Below, piece after piece: positions 36,401-40,308 of a stretch of DNA of 47,084 nt (within the stretch, counting starts at the first letter, position 1; every line of letters starts with the position of its first letter). This DNA is from Chara braunii (taxonomy: Eukaryota; Streptophyta; Charophyceae; Charales; Characeae). The notes beneath the pieces were generated by a model that saw only the letters and a list, made by a program, of their open reading frames with translations, had not been told where the DNA came from and searched no databases. A program made the translations under genes and the position numbers. Location of the stretch: positions 981,854 to 1,028,937 of the forward strand of contig BFEA01000052.1 of NCBI GenBank assembly GCA_003427395.1. The letters are read 5' to 3'.

Positions 36401-39400
36401 GTAATGCCAATTTCCATCATTATAGGTTTCAAAAGACGGAACACACTCAGGACCTACGTTGAAGGTCAGCCCCATGACGCCATCCAAACCCAATCTGTAT
36501 GGGCCTGCAGAGATCAATGTCATCGAAGCGTCATTGTTTGTGGCAGATGTGCGGAACCAGAGGCCAATGGACACAGCATTCTCGATTCCGTAGGCTTTCC
36601 AATCTCCCAGCTGTGCCTCATCATCGATGCCATCAAAGGACAACGCATTTCCTGGGTCTCCAACCACCATGCCACTTGCGGTTGTTGGGAGTGAGGTGTC
36701 ATCCACAGTGATGATAATCCTCTGCTCTTCTGAGAAATACTCCCCATCCCAAACGACATAGCCGAAGCTGTCTGGGACGTTGGCTCGGGGCCGGTAACGA
36801 ACTGCAAAGACATCATCCAATTCCAAGATCTCATCGGAAGTGCGATTCACAGTTCCCCCTGGCCTTGCAAATGACTCATTCTGCCGTAATGGGTACAACA
36901 ACCCATTCAGCGGCAGATATGTCAGCCGTACGGAGACATCGTCACCATCCGGATCAGTAGCGTTCAGCACAATAATGATGTCTCTACTGGCGCTGCTGTT
37001 TAAGGCACTGGATTCAAGAGCGATGATGCATCCGGAGGACGAGGAAAGGGTAATGTTGGACCCATTGACATGTGCAGCACTGCCTTTGCAGCCAGTGGGT
37101 GGGTGGTTCACGTGTGTCACATTCACATGCACGGTGACAGGCGTTGAAGTTGACAAGATGTTCACCTCACCAGAACTCACATTATAAAATAGGAAGTTCT
37201 GGTAGAATCGGTGATATGCAACTGCCTCATGATTGGCCATGACATACTTAAAATTCCCATAACCATCTCCATTCGCATCGGGATCTGGTCCAGAGTTGTA
37301 GATGACGGAGTTTCGTGAGACAAAGCCAGGAATTGAGGTTATGTTTGTGCCACGTGTGCCATTCCCCTCGTCAACGTACAGCATTCCTGCCTTGGGCAAA
37401 GATGTGATCACTGCAACCACCTTCCTTTCGACGGTGTCTTCGGTCACTCCAGGAAGGGGAATGACTGTATCTTCTCCCTGGGGGGCGACGACGAGGTTGT
37501 GAAGAGGTACTGTGGATGGGACCCATTTGGGTTGTCCTCCTTCTGTCCCAGTTCCGTTCCCGAGCGCATCTCGAAACACCTTCCCGGATACTACATCTGT
37601 CAAAGTCAGACCTTGCGCCTCATTCATCGGAAAGTGCGCGACCAACCCTTCAGGAACAACCCCGTCAGCGTACGGCTGAGTCAGCGGCGAGCGCATGGTT
37701 CGGTCCACGTCTTCTTCCGTACGAAACACATGTTCCCAGATCCTTACTTCGTCAATCATACCCTGAAAATCAACATCCACTGTGCCATTATTGCCCCCAG
37801 CAGCAGCAGCAGCAGCAGCAACCTCAGCCTCAGCCTCAGCCTCAGCAGCAGCAACAGCAAGAACATCCGTCGTATTCATTGTGTCATTATCAGCCCCAGC
37901 AGCGCCAAGGACTAGGCTGGGTCTCATCCCCAGGTGCATCCCTTCCCAGCTGACATCCTCTACCTTGCCAACCTGCTGGGCATCCACCAGTAGCCCAAGA
38001 ACGCTCCCATTCACGCTTATGCTTGCATAGTGCCAACCACCGTCATTGTAAGAGCTGAAAGTGCTCACTGCTCTGTTGTCTGTGCTATTGGCACCTTTCC
38101 ACATCAACTGCAGCACTCCAGGACGAACCCAGCGCAGTGAGATGGGTCCAAGGGTCATCAGGGCCATACCGTAGCTGAAGATGGGTATGGAGGTTCGGAA
38201 CCAAAATTCCGTGACCACAGGGACGTCCGGATGTAACTGACAGACACCGGGTAGAACCACCTGGTCCGCTTGGCCATCAAAGGCAAGGGCATAACCAGCA
38301 AAACCGGCAACAGGGACCACAACCATGCCAGGCACGGGCATGATGCGAATTGTGACCAGGCCTTCCCCAATGGAACCTTTGTTATCCTGAATGGCAAATA
38401 CGAAAGAATCATAGGCACTGGATTCGTCAAAGGTGTTTGCCAAAGGAATGTAAACCACCCTGTGCTTCTTGTCCTTCACAGGAGTCCACGGCTTGTACAG
38501 ACCATCCCCATCAGGTCTTCCCAATCTATCCGATTGGTGCAGGCTTCCCTTCCCTGGGAGCTGTCGTATCATAAATGTGAGGGTGTCCTCGACATCTTTG
38601 TCTCCTCCCTGCAGAGTGATGGTCAAAGGTTGGTTCTCCTCTCCCACCACCGTCATAGAAAGGGCTATCGGACCATCCAAGGCTGGCTTGATCTCAATCA
38701 CCACCCCATGCCAATACGAAAAATCTCTTCCATCGTATGACATGTACTTGAAGATATCTATCCCTGAAGCATCTGGGTCTGGAACGTACACAACCGTCGA
38801 GCCTCGCACGGGTGCAGGACTACTCAGAATCTGCGGTCCAAGAATTTTCCCCTTGTTGAACCCTCGATAGAGCTTGCCCTTGAGTGGAAGTACTGCAATA
38901 TAGAATGTAACACCCCCTTCATTATCCCCGCCATGCAAATGCACAATAACATTTCTCCCTCCTTCATCGTCTTCCGTCACAAATTTGCGATTCCCGAACA
39001 AATCCGTTGATGCCACGAACCAAGGGAAGTGATTTCTCTGGCCATCGGAGTAGCCTGCCCCGTTGAGTTTGCCGAGATGCCCATCGTTTCGCATCCGTGT
39101 TTTGTCGAACACAAATGGTGCGGTTGCCTCACCCTCGTTGCATGGCAGATATACAAGCAGCCCCTCCTCTGTTCCCAAGACATCCTGGTCCATTCTCCAA
39201 AGGAGGAACACCTCCATCCAGACCAGTTCCTTGGACCAGATGCGGATCTCGTCGACATAACCGGAAAAGGCAGAACCCAGGTCCGCATCCTCATTGGCAC
39301 CAACCACAATTCCACTATTTGTGGGCAGCATAATGGCATCAATTGTTGGCTTCTCGTTGAGCAGAGACTCTGCCACCAATCGAGCATCTACATACATCCT

Positions 39401-39643
39401 TGTCGTTCCATTCAAACCGTACGTTGCAACCACATGGTGCCATAACTTGTCATCCCACATCACTCCAGAATGTACTGACACATTGCCTTCAGTAGTCATG
39501 ACCCTGAATGATAGGCCATGACCACCAGCCCAACCCAGCCAGAAGGAACCCTTGCGCTCGACCAGTGTCACAAATGTGCCAGTTTGCCCCCGAACCTTGA
39601 ACCGAACGTCCACTGAGATGGCCTTGAACTCATCCAGGGTACT
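15458..39643 (-). CDS. Giant LamG / cadherin-like / REJ / GAIN single-pass receptor, 3' exon (partial)
   Basis: This is one continuous exon of about 24.2 kb ending in TGA (15458-15460). Residues are numbered from the GTG at 39665-39667, where the open frame nominally starts. That GTG is not a credible start, since no ATG precedes it in frame; Ser9 is probably the first exon residue. The protein is a probable type I cell-surface receptor or adhesion protein. Domains in order are 12 LamG/ConA-like domains with 20 cadherin/CSPG-like Ig-fold repeats (about 9-6770), a further Ig-like repeat (about 6770-6890), a PKD/REJ-like region (about 6990-7560), a GAIN-like domain with degenerate GPS (about 7560-7958), a TM helix (7966-7992) and a tail (7993-8069). 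Cysteines are sparse and N-glycosylation sequons (NGT, NGS, NST) many. No frameshift or stop interrupts the frame although all neighbouring transposons are wrecked, which argues for selection. The true N terminus and signal peptide lie outside this exon. No plant function is known to me; gamete recognition, ciliary or wall sensing are guesses. Confidence 0.9.
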   Translation of the reverse strand, partial: STLDEFKAISVDVRFKVRGQTGTFVTLVERKGSFWLGWAGGHGLSFRVMTTEGNVSVHSGVMWDDKLWHHVVATYGLNGTTRMYVDARLVAESLLNEKPTIDAIMLPTNSGIVVGANEDADLGSAFSGYVDEIRIWSKELVWMEVFLLWRMDQDVLGTEEGLLVYLPCNEGEATAPFVFDKTRMRNDGHLGKLNGAGYSDGQRNHFPWFVASTDLFGNRKFVTEDDEGGRNVIVHLHGGDNEGGVTFYIAVLPLKGKLYRGFNKGKILGPQILSSPAPVRGSTVVYVPDPDASGIDIFKYMSYDGRDFSYWHGVVIEIKPALDGPIALSMTVVGEENQPLTITLQGGDKDVEDTLTFMIRQLPGKGSLHQSDRLGRPDGDGLYKPWTPVKDKKHRVVYIPLANTFDESSAYDSFVFAIQDNKGSIGEGLVTIRIMPVPGMVVVPVAGFAGYALAFDGQADQVVLPGVCQLHPDVPVVTEFWFRTSIPIFSYGMALMTLGPISLRWVRPGVLQLMWKGANSTDNRAVSTFSSYNDGGWHYASISVNGSVLGLLVDAQQVGKVEDVSWEGMHLGMRPSLVLGAAGADNDTMNTTDVLAVAAAEAEAEAEVAAAAAAAGGNNGTVDVDFQGMIDEVRIWEHVFRTEEDVDRTMRSPLTQPYADGVVPEGLVAHFPMNEAQGLTLTDVVSGKVFRDALGNGTGTEGGQPKWVPSTVPLHNLVVAPQGEDTVIPLPGVTEDTVERKVVAVITSLPKAGMLYVDEGNGTRGTNITSIPGFVSRNSVIYNSGPDPDANGDGYGNFKYVMANHEAVAYHRFYQNFLFYNVSSGEVNILSTSTPVTVHVNVTHVNHPPTGCKGSAAHVNGSNITLSSSSGCIIALESSALNSSASRDIIIVLNATDPDGDDVSVRLTYLPLNGLLYPLRQNESFARPGGTVNRTSDEILELDDVFAVRYRPRANVPDSFGYVVWDGEYFSEEQRIIITVDDTSLPTTASGMVVGDPGNALSFDGIDDEAQLGDWKAYGIENAVSIGLWFRTSATNNDASMTLISAGPYRLGLDGVMGLTFNVGPECVPSFETYNDGNWHYVAAEWDGKRARMIVDGQDAVKNTTAPYREIGNLLLQGSYGHAGNVSGTVLVGRDPSGGNSSMETSLSLRRLLQQQSTTEVGIGKEVDALQIQEDHSYFQGDMDELSLWKNATAVKMTDAMVHQRRPFSQVDYGDGIVGYWRFNEPIGFVLESEVKPPAKVDVSSFMLGNKGIISTTPQRIESTLFRFGSVVMVMEDQSALVKLPIFAPDGSQPWVNVTRTPKRGVLEDGVSRTRVHVGTIVKASNGIRYIPHRDFFGADSFAYTVEDGAQGSSEQVVTLQVVPAADPPNVHDAIFTANFYSEEPLVIDLPASDVDRAGMGVILRTLPSKGFLYKGLVEGTNQPSGLIERPGYEVMPDARGRHQIVYVPMLDDDDGPLIDSFSISAKDESGHESREARVIIDGMGGLQSMRSMSFEEKPIAGGAGHALAFDGKGQIAVLGSLRDFGFGNSSSLNSGSGAPIIVPELTTTSGNVSPAALGGGGVFTSSTLSTEGGAGRKPPALAGTEHLAGPNVSKSSVNSGIANEAEHVGEQNLNNGTVSASLSTSQIPLMSNKSETVQLGLQTSINSGSDVSQGISATYDSFLGPAIVDLNLNISGFDIISPAASPETSKVKEAGSVQGLMAESSVKGPSKIHKVENYDDEDAVIQVKESPSSPMLLKNATRITDIGRSSGNHTGLQVMHWLRSSFPTARDISDTKWQLAAAATATEGGTEFLDANNKSSISAPASDVIAGSGMLFRFGVSLWFRASSTSVDHGMVLIDAGPFKVAWSKALGLHFAAGDVIAGTKFPFNDGLWHHVDAEWDGMEARINVTGADGAVYSARMEVSVDPEEGTCCTVDGAGAERKEGSWIINYDDLVVVGSTASLDPASVFHGQIDEVEIRYHGQLVGSFRFDEGMGQGSALENAVSGQKMGSLGLEGVGAAKRVVSTAPIRHQVITIEESGRALIELRSVKGPQGTGTVRTFVISLPHRGKLFYLRTKPGYGGAQRWTILSKAGEWVASRKVMYLPEPNTDSGGGVYTSFSYIVTQGRRRSTPVNVIIKVVPAVRIMIMNPLNVTVQDYQRARIDLSAATFSTASLALTFRLITLPDAGMLHFDNGTRIESVPIDVNGSFVHYIAPPNSFGWPFAAFHFAVISDGHPSFHFPGKVVEVVLNVAGRGVLDMGGMGLLAVPRSRSLLMEEEFTVLAWVRLKQLGPRSRGRWWCFVGSAVTQAMFRHESPETGDPQSFIVNNLRLWPKTISVVDTPGMPTLTPERWHHIAVVGSAIGGLKQFFVDGMVVATQAQLPDKHVWQPPDASTFYLGSNGSTNAGEECYFPGKLDEVKVYSRGLNALEIAEDMWKRNQPVRANAVAERHLVATWTFNYGREIIEGETSGETAVKVVQLHAPVASLTTRAMQLLNQRLGPLQAMKPGRATAGWALQFDGATPDGVAILNVTEWTPPAQVVGLSFEAWVKSSVPTGVSMGVMSVGRFSVYWDNVVGLALEIDGSRTAAYHSYEHGVWHYIAAVISYHNPQINVPSPHPGYYLLRLFLDGEMVAEALADSKGYRMYEDMTVLLGTSAAVPAGFKGTIDEFRVFPFVRYLSDMKDRYRNLRDDELAGCMFVYLPMDEGEGDFTQDIASLDGKRRAILGSSASWVFSSAPVDSPVMQVDPASNFTLSLPAADIDTDPLDFTIHNIYPLDSGMLIDIDANGEPVRGGAINHRLPYTLSNPKGKVLFSGSPYFRGQAVIGFQVADREYTSDLLPFVIDVQRVGVRPPMAHTSRSDPLVAQVYGETPRVITLPGPLDVPADDPHITYVITTLPFSGDVFQYSEESWNQQGDLITKPMTPVTDKHHRVVYAPQSPLPALQGQLNQVAAASISRAEAEALLGIHSSRVLSDDIQNPVYDDSIAGSFEISAAIGEPQPPYSDIFAYAVKDARLISDESWVALNVSIPPELEAGNMVGWGQLSSAPAGRSLSLTGSAYVEIKVGRRMPKFTVELWARVTGSREPAESSTILAFAIANEQSFALHFGQGGRAMLTMTLEGRESFSLDSGSYSISDRGWHHLAFGIGNDVVFLVIDGHLVGEEDVGLDAGVHIEELYVGSLKGNRDSFFTGLVDELRLSAATLSPETIQRTMKSHLYGMRASVPSVTVTFNDVSWLKFKGVKTVGNPRLVVSHAPIVDHRVYSRDSQRPVSFQLYGFPVTASIYITKLPPKGWLVDDQSLDKLIYTPWKLAGSTVQFHNDKFGDVNTAFCYCIGGEATVDPRRALEGVEGEQPVSTGLVFSAETCVKLEVWRERVDSVTAIVDGQTWMSAPLNSWGYGNLFAYDEDSMQGVDRRPILFQIHDLPEKGTLYDSFGPDNRTVPALQHRLRVGDVTKGTFEKSIGLVVGTVVYVPEYDWLAELGLPSLQAQRPFWGGNATFTPLNDEGGTHINDDGSFVWVPSPPKPQGLPPPPPPPTGGLLGFIDPSLQHTPSNSAVGSEMSPTLSPGNQPAYPPNTDVIGRKKFPVEQTEVVSEGYLKSKSRDNNSENDKKNAKPTGAWHGSWSEQLFGSALGLFEGGKGGHETSTPWNATTTTASTTRWGEGQPMMVVDSHSESTRGLRQRGESEGGSQELMGYPRRLLNDKASNVNSTGAVRRCSRVLDSRGGAVQESSAGHCKNNILRTPPRSKVHGAGFNMLHSSRRSATLAMDASLHGESLCAAGRSPFLAPQAFPLSPSIWTMGTSTTLGQWPIKSGSSDTLETLLSSTFYSSSRGSDRVFTYPRTTPASCPALGSYHSSYHHVGRSLLEKAATNLQVGYAQLAWMMLADTPPPPTSEGPGLFDAIFDELENSSLNFLELFDPHVDQLNATDMPSYLNRPSSAPPSDRLYSTSFTYGSMADGGKVLNNGTMDVFVVNASNTHPGMEAKEPTGDTASLFPPPRIKPSDNVGRVLAGHAWLTQRSDLVMTLISPHKLTGSFTVELWVRVEGYQGFTREQVYKKMDGRTLLARPAWFYLRWNGMQGLTFIVEGRNRERVVASCGEETPCDVEDFKWHHVAATWNVTSQRASLFIDGRLRGNSTYSVEGSRVGSSALISSLSVAEQVGMPEDEDETSDTESHHQAGDASTSQSASGREVGFTLSSSDSPQNDHMDLLLFLDQLSKLGNDSMTYRSFPEEDEDKSFFDLLEGIGTGNSKLLTRKSVKPRPRGHNSDGAGGDGIATASNSEEVQEGSGSSSVGRQLQVLSTSAQSDIAPRGTYSPIGPQSSPFPRLTFREADMWGVFIGGDGTDKDKSFFFGVIDEVRVWSRARSEEEIGNYSSWCMGSSSSSSDDTLELYYQFDREIRAPGPLGYGEARVWDTARKAHGVYLGDGWPRLVPSHAPIRAIALQVMTRCVYMRGSWCWDQVSFGRNILPSPSGQLPSPVDLLGETALVKGRYGDVAVPPMDERTSGLGVYMIRAPERGIVIGYSNDLGVPFQLPNGQTLFKPSTGPDEWGLRYASLGLSYGRPQGPEGKPGQRGTVYHLWPAVNVVFDVIRENMPPKPESSFFLTDPLTPVRVELPVTDPDAGDILTVRILYVPDYGVLYETDELGRPTTPLGWNPVTGTSYLPAAYKVRVGHDGRPERPLAFLYFPQRGLEPSGTLNVYGKGSVMNYVTSFMFQVVDDSEAKRNHGGGESWRRTGKEQQMQHNGTWLQKQPTNQTMLRKQQQFPHNGTWVQKNQTNQTTVQTASVGEDTGEQLISAAGGPPVYPTSALVTIMVLNNKMPLEYTPRLPPRAGERSFALCLDGTMDSLRFENFMLPASGFLPRDDGKGYTIHLWIRNIGPQSNGATVLSFGRARLFYELSTEGKGRLVLAFAYITKAGQIVKRRFESDHSAQNVNWRRIAITMGPRKGQGLGWSTFRMYVDWMVVGSAQVYGSLGEYGGNIVVGRWEEALGSGDSLSRGKSALEVLHPTELRKSLGKDACSDGGGGGSNGDVFSSLLVAVRRSNSSSSSRRSAQRRLQEPSSSYWRGEVDEIAILSAPLPVAFLTSIRQFVRPLISWYNENSYDVMGPYDAKTSNATAFRGQLLGNWRFNMRTLIGGAEDGAAGGGRVNGPVTIADSTGRNWAASIVGKPALVISDVPIGSASWWWNAQVVNEMEEVTMKISGDAEMAIITGLPSQGQLFAGGKYSTRNCIAYVPYMLNQSDWQITYRPGLLQTSTKGVRRYTGEVKRETVKYVLASVGGEVSNEDGIGIIVKQVNHMPYIINNLTEIDVVGYDDIPIELPVFDKEGDNPVVTIVKLPTAGSLYESASERGDDRGMHIDRVPWPLHSPWIPQRVLYSPVVIDGDYMFSPDEGDEGSARDGHTGWFHFAVTDKYHAPALSESGIVKFRGLMPLGLFHPKPAGNAGFAILFPGQGEKVVVKGWKSVSQAEAFILEAWIKVPFGASGGTFLRSRWFSIKAESGGNLVFSLLRTDGVTINGTAPYPTDNRWHFVSCSWNGTLAVLLDGKEVSVWDLQAIFTSRVVSDPPGQDLEIGGGGSANGSFQGVIDEVRIWRLGLLNGTMKDVDRSGWSSPVGNEPGLMGLWRFNEADGDVAADSSTGRSDAKLTAADRSAGDKLPIWVLSGAPVGDWVRLQEDNPKRIKLGVGLGGTSDMGIILSLPRHGTLFDIAEFGPTAAVPITMVPVGLVNKKSYVVYIPEKDYYGPDRFWYQVAEISTARRSLPVRVTIVVDPVNDLPTVAYRSTNVSMMMNTMTILQVVGTDVDGPLQRPQLLVRVLPVGAQLFQVNDDGGMGNQITSLPAIIDHPDGLVMYRPNINARGYKYDVVEFWLTDGIGFTGPIEITVTVIPFLAGWFKNNNFIDPAMISIAGKLNNYTLEYWIHYPRNTSYLSYYHPENFYIAKAAKAAASQHFLPAAITDEDQLYLPAGKAEQKASSAVTISTVSQQQQQQQQANQIPFRIRPVSSSLRDAVARQNTTLTIVNGSEAVVIAMAGEYPQFEEGEGTCRIPPSLRIRPGMGPRTLPEVIGVPWGRPEYVWGTYLQQFGCTEAGAVDPSVSPALNSGTIPKSFDLLDDQWHHVAVSWSGDEQVLTFYYDGRMDVPMSLTQCARLPNPGELLRFSESYVRLGLTTIPGFTAELDNVRVWDYTLNTTEVRWVMHRQPLTDLVMNVSYDESFDHLKEGEGGPGGADSSVVVEAPVAGHGGYALKFGCGDLHLVLDRLNYPNGSFSVELFFVAFDVHNTTGVLISKGGMYGGHEDDVGSFSLQWSPESKLGFYVGLDSTWDAMVAAVSTQSHADRVWHRVIGTYNAELGMASLYVDGRLVGRGRSTVDWTSVNPKNVTDRITIGADYTASRPSIFKGTIDELRLYGKELDEGKIVLDWLGRRTPNASDPGLKLIGQWKLDESEGDEVSPFAGQVVGTKRSDRIVTSTCRGNNPWVSSSVNLTARIKLQKNVIHWGLAQLMAVKRKAGINYVLLQMPKKGMIHEIFRFGKGVEYNDTSLDGPTFEEGRAEVWEDWSLQQWWAAAEQAVTGRSLLEALDATDFTGYSLAPNDTIGGLKAKGFVRGRRFRKAPRPLWATMLLYTVTNFTIDQQPRSRSWSRWGGLLPPFDTFSYTVTDARAVSAPAQVNVYMVTSRNIPYANVDQWESGLEDTPIDIVLDVRDEAGDYLVVEILEFPEHGTLNGALSAPLFVLPDDDFRLVVRYLPEEDWNSGPSLELLDGFTYRAQNQFDIYSNVGRVTLTVIPVNDPPRIMAPREHGIFRRTARLVGLGFDDPDAFEYNVTGYTLTLQVEVGKLSSVKFDSKAIIDSATPFLSTAGDVDDIDEFLTQIYYYSSAGKGSSDNLTIVATEIGGQEVQVSTLSDIFIYPYPMIVMQYTNNGRKLVTRYEAATNMRGMELKGSPGYTRDCNELLTVATVALLGKGALCEWRTVKEFHIILGSNHSVFPGTLLTIKQGVTVYLKQGAVILGMMDLLPKMPESPRRPWAKVYPRGSRVGACQPLTVDGTVSKGGLGQPLQYRWRVRGIGVTFFDPIGFEFFRKVRRSRGPRIVFRPKELPPQGDFVFRLKTINFFRLFSVASAAVVNKLNATLPLVQVDSPFLVSQEQYEQLDLPVIVKSNPCSSAPMTRISYSWKETTRQLAGFDSDTQSSAVTISAGALRPYWDYNVLVNVTACTDGNICSWSYDNITVQVTLLPLVAYILGGWERTWPSDKELQLNASRSVDRSASTQYPGPGLAHEWTCLVRPSDAGCEFHIPEDVRNEGDYPIDVETTTGVSLTFAANTLPVGQYNISVLTYSQDELDERFDETWVILNIVEPGIPLVEVNTYPLNYKANPQRKMLVDALQSAPSAGPGDIDSLTFSWEVDAVTGDLEDGTCRPLLMPECTMPITDESEREKLRRSREVILTAPTLPQLQFASNKLLPGRYVVTVTVKDTATNNTNKVSVVKSVLVINMPPSRGTLVAIPTSGTETDVKFTIQTSKWRDPDVRIIHQYGFVSETWGWKPLSRRTPLRKRAIWVPATKSVQIKAFDAIGTYASTSFPVDIKQSDPCCMDEVKFRARLDSRIPSIAQFLTNGSLDDAFELAVSLGFALDNHPEYGSMQERMKWRIALLEPFIAKKQLSSDILLPYLFVVGSALGPKKEVASTLFDDVTAWLGSVLREQIDEDEGDEVTRIISKLFLAASRAVVPRRMPIAPTEDGQAAARVGGDGGGGGSGEVPVEGIIINSSSTAGVPGVFQRRQRVLASKMSPPVLTGRTYRTLSDLINRAAISVGMSPSIGMTVFTPDDFADSEVLYVARGTKMRLKWFIAVGIETDQFKIPPGLQVSGASPVIALVHRVFRDFNPSDFGKNRRQPSGWVVGLHAYDGAPGPAGQRSRRKKLSVKVPSGRDIIIRLQHTKPRHKRQYCYVFDEKDGRWTTKGVSVIKSLSNDTVTVCKTTRFGDFAPFNAGPGPNLGLILGLVLGLLLPLLCLLLLLLLLWWKRRKERKMAEMLEASDNQETLEVQGLLGNPGGVIRAPAAGSVRTTAALEEEGTPQPEVEPPQTPASPEKEAERKLLS
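15461..15772 (-). other. Transmembrane helix and cytoplasmic tail of the giant protein
   Basis: Residues 7966-7992 form one very hydrophobic Leu-rich helix (LGLILGLVLGLLLPLLCLLL...) with a GxxxGxxxG glycine zipper in its outer half. It ends WWKRRKERK, a positive-inside stop-transfer signal. The 77-residue tail is acidic and Pro-rich at its end (TPQPEVEPPQTPASPEKE). It has no kinase, PLAT or channel segment, so the topology is like suREJ1 (single TM), not 11-TM polycystin-1. Confidence 0.9.
15792..16990 (-). other. GAIN-like domain with degenerate GPS motif
   Basis: Residues about 7560-7958. A helical part (LDDAFELAVSLGFALDNHPE, ILLPYLFVVGSALG) resembles GAIN subdomain A. A beta-rich part ends VKVPSGRDIIIRLQHTKP, then CYVFDEKDGRW, TTKG and TVCKTTRFGDFAPF. 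Compared with the GPS consensus (CxYWDE..W...GC...CxCxHLTxFA), the first disulfide pair is kept (Cys7918, Cys7947). Both partners of the second pair are absent (Val after the Gly; Thr7949), the cleavage-site His is Arg7951, Leu is Phe7952 and the Thr/Ser nucleophile is Gly7953. Self-cleavage is therefore not expected. Confidence 0.7.
16990..18700 (-). other. PKD/REJ-like region of the giant protein
   Basis: Residues about 6990-7560. The key signature is NMPPSRGTLVAIPTSGTETD followed by a Trp-x-Asp-Pro-Asp block and a Tyr-x-Phe (about 7466-7510), which is the C-terminal signature of the REJ module of polycystin-1 and sea urchin REJ proteins. Upstream lie two PKD-like beginnings: ACQPLTVDGTVSKGG...LQYRWRV (about 7010-7040) and GGWERTWPSDKELQLNASRS...HEWTCL (about 7225-7265). 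REJ is built of FNIII/PKD-type folds and in known receptors lies directly before the GAIN domain, as here. Confidence 0.8.
19366..39643 (-). other. Ectodomain array: LamG domains with paired cadherin-like repeats
   Basis: LamG domains lie at about residues 9-190, 459-720, 995-1240, 1505-1996, 2240-2490, 2496-2710, 3030-3205, 3990-4420, 4806-5130, 5415-5640, 5870-6195 and 6215-6440. Typical features are an ALAFDG-like start, a WHHV/WHYI strand (LWHHVVATY, NWHYVAAEWDG, KWHHVAATW, QWHHVAVSW) and a closing FxGxIDEVRIW. Ten of the twelve are followed by two Ig-fold repeats with the hallmark LPxxGxLY (for example LPSKGFLY, LPEKGTLY, LPTAGSLY) and ending FxYxVxD...V..I.V.PVNDPP. LamG 5 and 11 are followed directly by another LamG. 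Such folds bind glycans or proteins outside the cell. Confidence 0.85.
27705..29095 (-). other. Long disordered segment in the giant protein
   Basis: Residues about 3525-3988 start with a proline run (QGLPPPPPPPTGG) and are Ser/Gly/Asn-rich, without LamG or Ig-fold motifs. They include PRRLL (about 3681-3685) and GRSLL (about 3846-3850). This is a flexible hinge between LamG 7 and LamG 8, near the middle of the protein. It is coding rather than a retained intron in my view because it stays open and is flanked by in-phase domains, but an in-phase intron cannot be excluded. Confidence 0.6.
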
Positions 39644-39685
39644 CTGCAAAGCAACCAAGTACACCACAAGCTTATCAGCACATTT
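39644..39685 (-). other. Splice acceptor and branch-point-like site opening the giant exon
   Basis: Reading the minus strand, GCTGATAAGC (CTRAY-type branch site) is followed after about 30 nt by TACTTGGTTGCTTTGCAG, a T-rich tract ending in CAG at 39644. The next base (39643) starts AGT ACC CTG GAT GAG, where LamG 1 becomes recognisable. Upstream in frame there is no ATG before a TAA at 39713-39715. The exon therefore begins in phase 0 at 39643 and needs an upstream exon. Confidence 0.7.
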
Positions 39686-39715
39686 TTCATTTATTGTTTT
39701 GAATGGGTAATCTTA

Positions 39716-40308
39716 CTAGAGAAATCGCGAGAAATCGCATAAACAATGTAATTCGGAGTTTTACATGTCATGAAACAAATGACATTGTAGCAAGGCGCCA
39801 CCTACGTCTTCACAGTCCTACCCCGTTTCACTCAGACTGCTTCTCAAGCGTTCCCTCGACTGCTCTTTAAGTACTTGAGAATACTACTGCGTAGGAAAGA
39901 TCTCAAGCAAACGTTTGCCTCATTTCCCGCCTATTTTCAGACTTGTTTCCTGCAGACCAGTTCTAGGTCTCGACTTATTTATTAAATTATCGAAAAGACT
40001 ATAAAAACATACGAAAAGAAGTAAGAGCAAAAAATATTTCCAGTCCCTACAGATAGCCTCTGCGTTCGGATATCTGTCTGAGACTTGAGTACCTGCTATA
40101 TCCTGCCGTTAGTTGCAGGGATACGTCATTAGTCGCGACGGCGGCTACGCGTCAAAAAAAAACTTGCATGCAAGGTCGATATCGAGTCTTGTCCAGTGTG
40201 CTGCTTTTTCTCCCTCTTTCCTCACAGGGTCAACTCAGCATTTCCTTTCGCAGCGCTTCCCGCCAGATTTTGGTCATACTCCGAACCGCCTTCATTCAGA
40301 GTCGCTTT
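39716..40308. other. Probable intron or upstream flank of the giant gene
   Basis: No gene, repeat tail or LTR end is recognised. I could not find a signal-peptide exon with a donor site here. The stretch is AT-richer than the giant exon and may be intron sequence between the acceptor at 39644 and the gypsy element. Confidence 0.4.

Noticed and set aside
37797-37862. CRISPR-like or regulatory GCA/CCTCAG repeat
   Set aside because: It is an in-frame Ala/Glu-coding trinucleotide repeat in a loop of LamG 2.
15511-39521. Many plus-strand ORFs of 60-174 codons opposite the giant gene
   Set aside because: They are antisense shadows of the giant frame with no domain signal.
39665-39667. GTG as the true start codon of the giant protein
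   Set aside because: Eukaryotic nuclear genes rarely start at GTG; a splice acceptor lies 21 bp inside and LamG 1 lacks its first strand.
39716-40308. 3' LTR of the gypsy element
   Set aside because: No matching copy was found at the other side of the element and no TG...CA ends could be set.
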